Under the pieces are notes generated by a model. That model made no database searches. It saw nothing but the letters and a program-made list of their open reading frames with translations, and was not told the origin of the DNA. Of a stretch of 64,000 bases of DNA, positions 61,421 through 64,000 are shown one piece after another (the first letter of the stretch is position 1; each line of letters starts with the position of its first letter). Both the position numbers and the translations under genes were made by a program. The stretch covers positions 214,710 to 278,709 of the forward strand of contig NZ_NIXN01000004.1 of NCBI RefSeq assembly GCF_002807055.1, read 5' to 3'. This stretch comes from Confluentibacter citreus. GTDB lineage: Bacteria > Bacteroidota > Bacteroidia > Flavobacteriales > Flavobacteriaceae.

Positions 61421-62347
61421 TTAGAAATACCTTGGAGATTTCAATTTAGAACTCAAGAATTTAAATTCATAAATAAGTAAAACTTCATGTGTTCCAGAAG
61501 TGTATCTGGCAATATCTGAAATGGGTTTTTCATAGGAATAACCTAGACGTAACTGGCGTGATATTTGAAAGTCAACAAGACCTCCTATAGCTCCTGTTTC
61601 GTTATTTAGCCTGTAAGATCCACCAAACCAAAACTTTTCATCAAATAGAAAGTTGGCTGTAAAATCATAAGACATAGGTGCACCGTTTGTCCCTTTTACC
61701 ATAACGGCAGGTTTAAATTTAAATTTATCAGACATATCAAGAACATATCCAGCTGTACCATAGTAACTTATACGCTCTAATGCTTCAAAGCCTTCATTTT
61801 TATTAACATCAGAATTTAATACTCTTGGAGTTGATAAACCTACATAGAATTTATTTGTGCTGTAATAAACTCCTAATCCAATATTTGGAGTCCAAAGACT
61901 TCTATAACCTCTAAAGTAAGGGTCTTCCATAACTGAAGGGTCATTTAGGAAATCGTTGTCAAAACTGTATTGAGTAAACCCACCTTTTATACCAAAGGCC
62001 AATTTTCCTTCAACGCCAACAGGGATTGAATATGAGAAATCAGTATAAACAAATGTAAAGTTTTGAGGACCTAAATCATCTTCTATAAATGATAGCCCTA
62101 AACCAATCCTATCGTTCCTTAATGGTGTATGTATAGAAAGGGTTTGTGTAACTGGGCCACCATCAAAGCCAACCCATTGGCTTCTATGTAATCCAATAAT
62201 GCTTAAGGCTTCTCTACTGCCTGCGTATGCGGGATTTATAGAGATAGTATTGTACATATACTGTGTAAATTGGGGTAGTTGTTGGGCAACTCCAACCGTA
62301 CAGCTAAACAATACTAAAGCGAATATATGTTTTTTAATACGTTTCAT
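61421..62347 (-). CDS. PorP/SprF family type IX secretion membrane protein
   Basis: A 308-residue outer-membrane beta-barrel (signal ALVLFSCTVGVAQ). LPQFTQYMYNTISINPAYAGSREALS is the family's diagnostic start, followed by SQWVGFDGGP. SprF-like proteins are needed to secrete and anchor their partner adhesin with a type B (gliding motility-associated) C-terminal domain, and the partner is immediately upstream with 12 bp between. It is therefore best read as the dedicated SprF of the repeat protein that follows. Confidence 0.93.
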   Translation of the reverse strand: MKRIKKHIFALVLFSCTVGVAQQLPQFTQYMYNTISINPAYAGSREALSIIGLHRSQWVGFDGGPVTQTLSIHTPLRNDRIGLGLSFIEDDLGPQNFTFVYTDFSYSIPVGVEGKLAFGIKGGFTQYSFDNDFLNDPSVMEDPYFRGYRSLWTPNIGLGVYYSTNKFYVGLSTPRVLNSDVNKNEGFEALERISYYGTAGYVLDMSDKFKFKPAVMVKGTNGAPMSYDFTANFLFDEKFWFGGSYRLNNETGAIGGLVDFQISRQLRLGYSYEKPISDIARYTSGTHEVLLIYEFKFLSSKLKSPRYF

Positions 62348-62359
62348 AGGTTAATTGAT

Positions 62360-64000
62360 TTATTTGGTTCCAAGATATAAGGGGCCTGTAAAAGGTTTTA
62401 ATCCACTATTTTCTAATACGATGATATAGTAATAAGTTCCATTAGGTACTTGGTCGGCACTACCAACTGATGATTGAGCTCTACCTGCAAAACCACCCAT
62501 GTTTTTACCGATTCTATAATCGCTACTTTCATATATTAATGCACCCCATCGGTTAAAGATTTTCACATTAGCTTTGAAGCCACAAGTTGAATCAAATATG
62601 ATATCAAAAGTTTCATTGTAGGCATCGCCATTAGGCGTTACAGCTTTAGAAATCTCAATATCTTCAGCCCCGCAAGGTAAAACATCACATTTCGCATCAA
62701 TTATAATCGATAATTCTGTAACGCTTTTACAACCATCAACAATAGCTGTATGTCTAAAAATATATTCTATACCATCTGTTGTAGGCAAGAACTCTGGTGT
62801 TAATTGTAGGTTAGTTGGATCAAAAATGTTATCAGTAAGTGTAGCATCAGGATTTCCTTGAATCATTTCCCATGTACCACCAGTACTGGATATGTAAGTA
62901 TCCAAATCAATGATACCATCTTTATAACATCTATCTTCAGCGGTTAATTGTGTAAGGATTTCATCCAAGGTTACATTGATGGTTTGTGTAAACTCATCAG
63001 TGTTTCCGCATGCATCTGCTACTTCCCAAGTTCTTACTATTTGATAATCTTGGAAAACATTTTCATCATAGGTACTAGTTTCGCTGAATTCTACAATAAC
63101 ATTTGAAGAACAGTTGTCTTCAAATTCTAATGAAGGTACTTCAGGGATAGCGGTACAACTTACATTTAATACATCATCATATGGTGCAACTGTTGGGGCT
63201 TTGGTGTCCTGAACTGTAATGGTTTGAGTTACGGTAGATGTATTATTACATGCATCCGTAAAACTCCAAGCACGGCTTATGATAATCCTACAAGGATCTG
63301 AATTATCAACGGTATCAACACCTGCAACAGTAATATCACCAACACAGTTATCAACAGCTGTTAAATTCCCTGCGACTGGTACATCCTCTATGCATTCATA
63401 AGTCATATCTAATGGAGCATTTGGAGCTATTGGGGCTATCGTGTCTTGAACTTTATATGTATAAACCCAATCAGCAGTATTGCCGGCACAGTCGGTATAT
63501 GTAAAGGTATATATTTTCTCGCCCTCACATGCAGGATCATTACTTTCGGCCATAACAGGAACTACCTCATTGTTGTTGGCATCAAAAACAGTAGGAGGTG
63601 TTGGTGCGGTAGCATCCACAATACATTCCACGGTAGAGCCTGCATTTGCGGGAACCGTGAAAGGAGCCAGAATAACGGTATAGGTATATGTCCAATCAGC
63701 AGTATTACCGGCACAGTCGGTATATGTAAAGGTATACACAATAGAGCCTTGACAATCAGGAGTGTCAGTTTTGACCGCGGGAGATGGCGTGATCGTATTT
63801 CCACAGTTATCGGTAACCGTAGGAGGTGTTGGTTCCACGGCATCCGCTAGGTTTCCAACAGCGCTTAAGCCATTGGCAGGCAATATGAAGCTGTCAAGCT
63901 CAATGGTATAGGTATAGGTATATACTGATTCGTTGCCTGCGCAGTCGGTATACGTAAATGTATATACCTTGCTGCCCTCACATGTAGGATCGGTATTTTC
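62360..64000 (-). CDS. Large repeat adhesin with gliding motility-associated C-terminal domain, 5' end outside the window
   Basis: 547 residues of a longer protein are visible; the frame is open to the window edge, so the TTG at 63883 is not a start. Three repeats of 75-76 residues with TYTDCAGN are followed by HYR/Ig-like modules ending in TQTITV. Then come a domain with DGCKSVTELSIII and the type B T9SS tail (AVTPNGDAYNETFDI, KIFNRWGALIYES, NGTYYYIIVLENS). Cysteines in each repeat could pair. It is an SprB-like surface adhesin, made together with the SprF-like protein and OmpA paralogues. Confidence 0.9.
   Translation of the reverse strand, partial: ENTDPTCEGSKVYTFTYTDCAGNESVYTYTYTIELDSFILPANGLSAVGNLADAVEPTPPTVTDNCGNTITPSPAVKTDTPDCQGSIVYTFTYTDCAGNTADWTYTYTVILAPFTVPANAGSTVECIVDATAPTPPTVFDANNNEVVPVMAESNDPACEGEKIYTFTYTDCAGNTADWVYTYKVQDTIAPIAPNAPLDMTYECIEDVPVAGNLTAVDNCVGDITVAGVDTVDNSDPCRIIISRAWSFTDACNNTSTVTQTITVQDTKAPTVAPYDDVLNVSCTAIPEVPSLEFEDNCSSNVIVEFSETSTYDENVFQDYQIVRTWEVADACGNTDEFTQTINVTLDEILTQLTAEDRCYKDGIIDLDTYISSTGGTWEMIQGNPDATLTDNIFDPTNLQLTPEFLPTTDGIEYIFRHTAIVDGCKSVTELSIIIDAKCDVLPCGAEDIEISKAVTPNGDAYNETFDIIFDSTCGFKANVKIFNRWGALIYESSDYRIGKNMGGFAGRAQSSVGSADQVPNGTYYYIIVLENSGLKPFTGPLYLGTK
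63446..63985 (-). repeat. DNA-level repeats inside the adhesin gene
   Basis: Three units are nearly identical around CAGTCGGTATATGTAAAGGT at 63489, 63714 and 63942 (plus strand), spaced 225 and 228 bp; the first two share about 50 bp (from AATCAGCAGTATT). Such nucleotide identity points to recent duplication or gene conversion. Confidence 0.8.

Noticed and set aside
63446..63850. Plus-strand open frames opposite the adhesin repeats.
   Set aside because: They mirror the repeated, Thr/Tyr-rich coding sequence of the minus-strand gene and have no start signals or family features.

Overview
The window looks like chromosomal DNA of a low-GC member of Bacteroidota, most likely a marine Flavobacteriaceae. 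The reasons seen directly are: promoters of the TAnnTTTG (-7) type ahead of many genes, very weak Shine-Dalgarno sequences, gliding/type IX secretion genes (porQ, sprF/porP-like, a gliding-type C-terminal domain protein, a secreted protein with a T9SS sorting tail), and many lipoproteins with a Cys-Ser start. There is no rRNA operon, no CRISPR array, no insertion sequence with a recognisable transposase and no phage region. I did not find a clear new defence or biosynthetic system. The most unusual content is in small mobile-looking structures and in the T9SS adhesin cluster at the right edge.

Region by region. (1) 1-3000: a GH43-type glycosidase, a broken secreted-protein gene, and a tRNA-Ser(UGA) whose 3' end is repeated twice more downstream, each copy beside a terminator. 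(2) 3.2-6.5 kb: nitroreductase, a KdnA-like sugar aminotransferase, inverted REP-like repeats and ribB with a dead GTP cyclohydrolase II half. (3) 6.5-11.5 kb, minus strand: ftsK, lolA and an LptF/LptG permease, which with ribB form a cell-envelope operon. (4) 11.6-16.3 kb: redox block (tpx/dgkA overlap; ahpC, thioredoxin-like protein, small unknown protein), FAS1 protein, nhaC. (5) 16.6-18.7 kb: an unknown membrane sensory cassette ending in an orphan histidine kinase. (6) 18.7-22.2 kb: RluA-type pseudouridine synthase, a four-helix-bundle IVS protein flanked by inverted repeats, panB, sdaA. (7) 22.5-36.8 kb: dnaK with a palindrome and -24/-12-like promoter, two lipoproteins, nitronate monooxygenase family, mutS2 without Smr, sppA, an MG2/plug-domain protein, prfB, HAD, arsC, acpH. 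(8) 36.9-48.7 kb: glmM, ClC channel, alpha/beta hydrolase, an erythromycin-esterase-like cassette between repeats of an acyltransferase 3' end, rhomboid, lon, porQ-cmk, LysM/Kbp-like protein. (9) 48.8-56.8 kb: rpsA with a structured leader, secreted T9SS protein, pyrR-pyrB, rnz, pdxH, CAP lipoprotein. (10) 57.5-64 kb, minus strand: two tandem 638-residue OmpA-family paralogues, sprF/porP-like protein and a large repeat protein with a type B T9SS tail that runs off the right edge.

Most housekeeping genes sit in short co-directional runs with 0-20 bp gaps. Several gene pairs are convergent and overlap by 4-8 bp. REP-like palindromes recur between genes (near 5.1, 11.57, 24.4, 40.7, 46.3 and 50.8 kb). 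Starts were moved from the longest frame to an internal ATG where a promoter or signal peptide demanded it (ribB, ahpC, the two lipoproteins near 24.9 kb, the nitronate monooxygenase, the MG2 protein, the hydrolase at 39.7 kb, pdxH).
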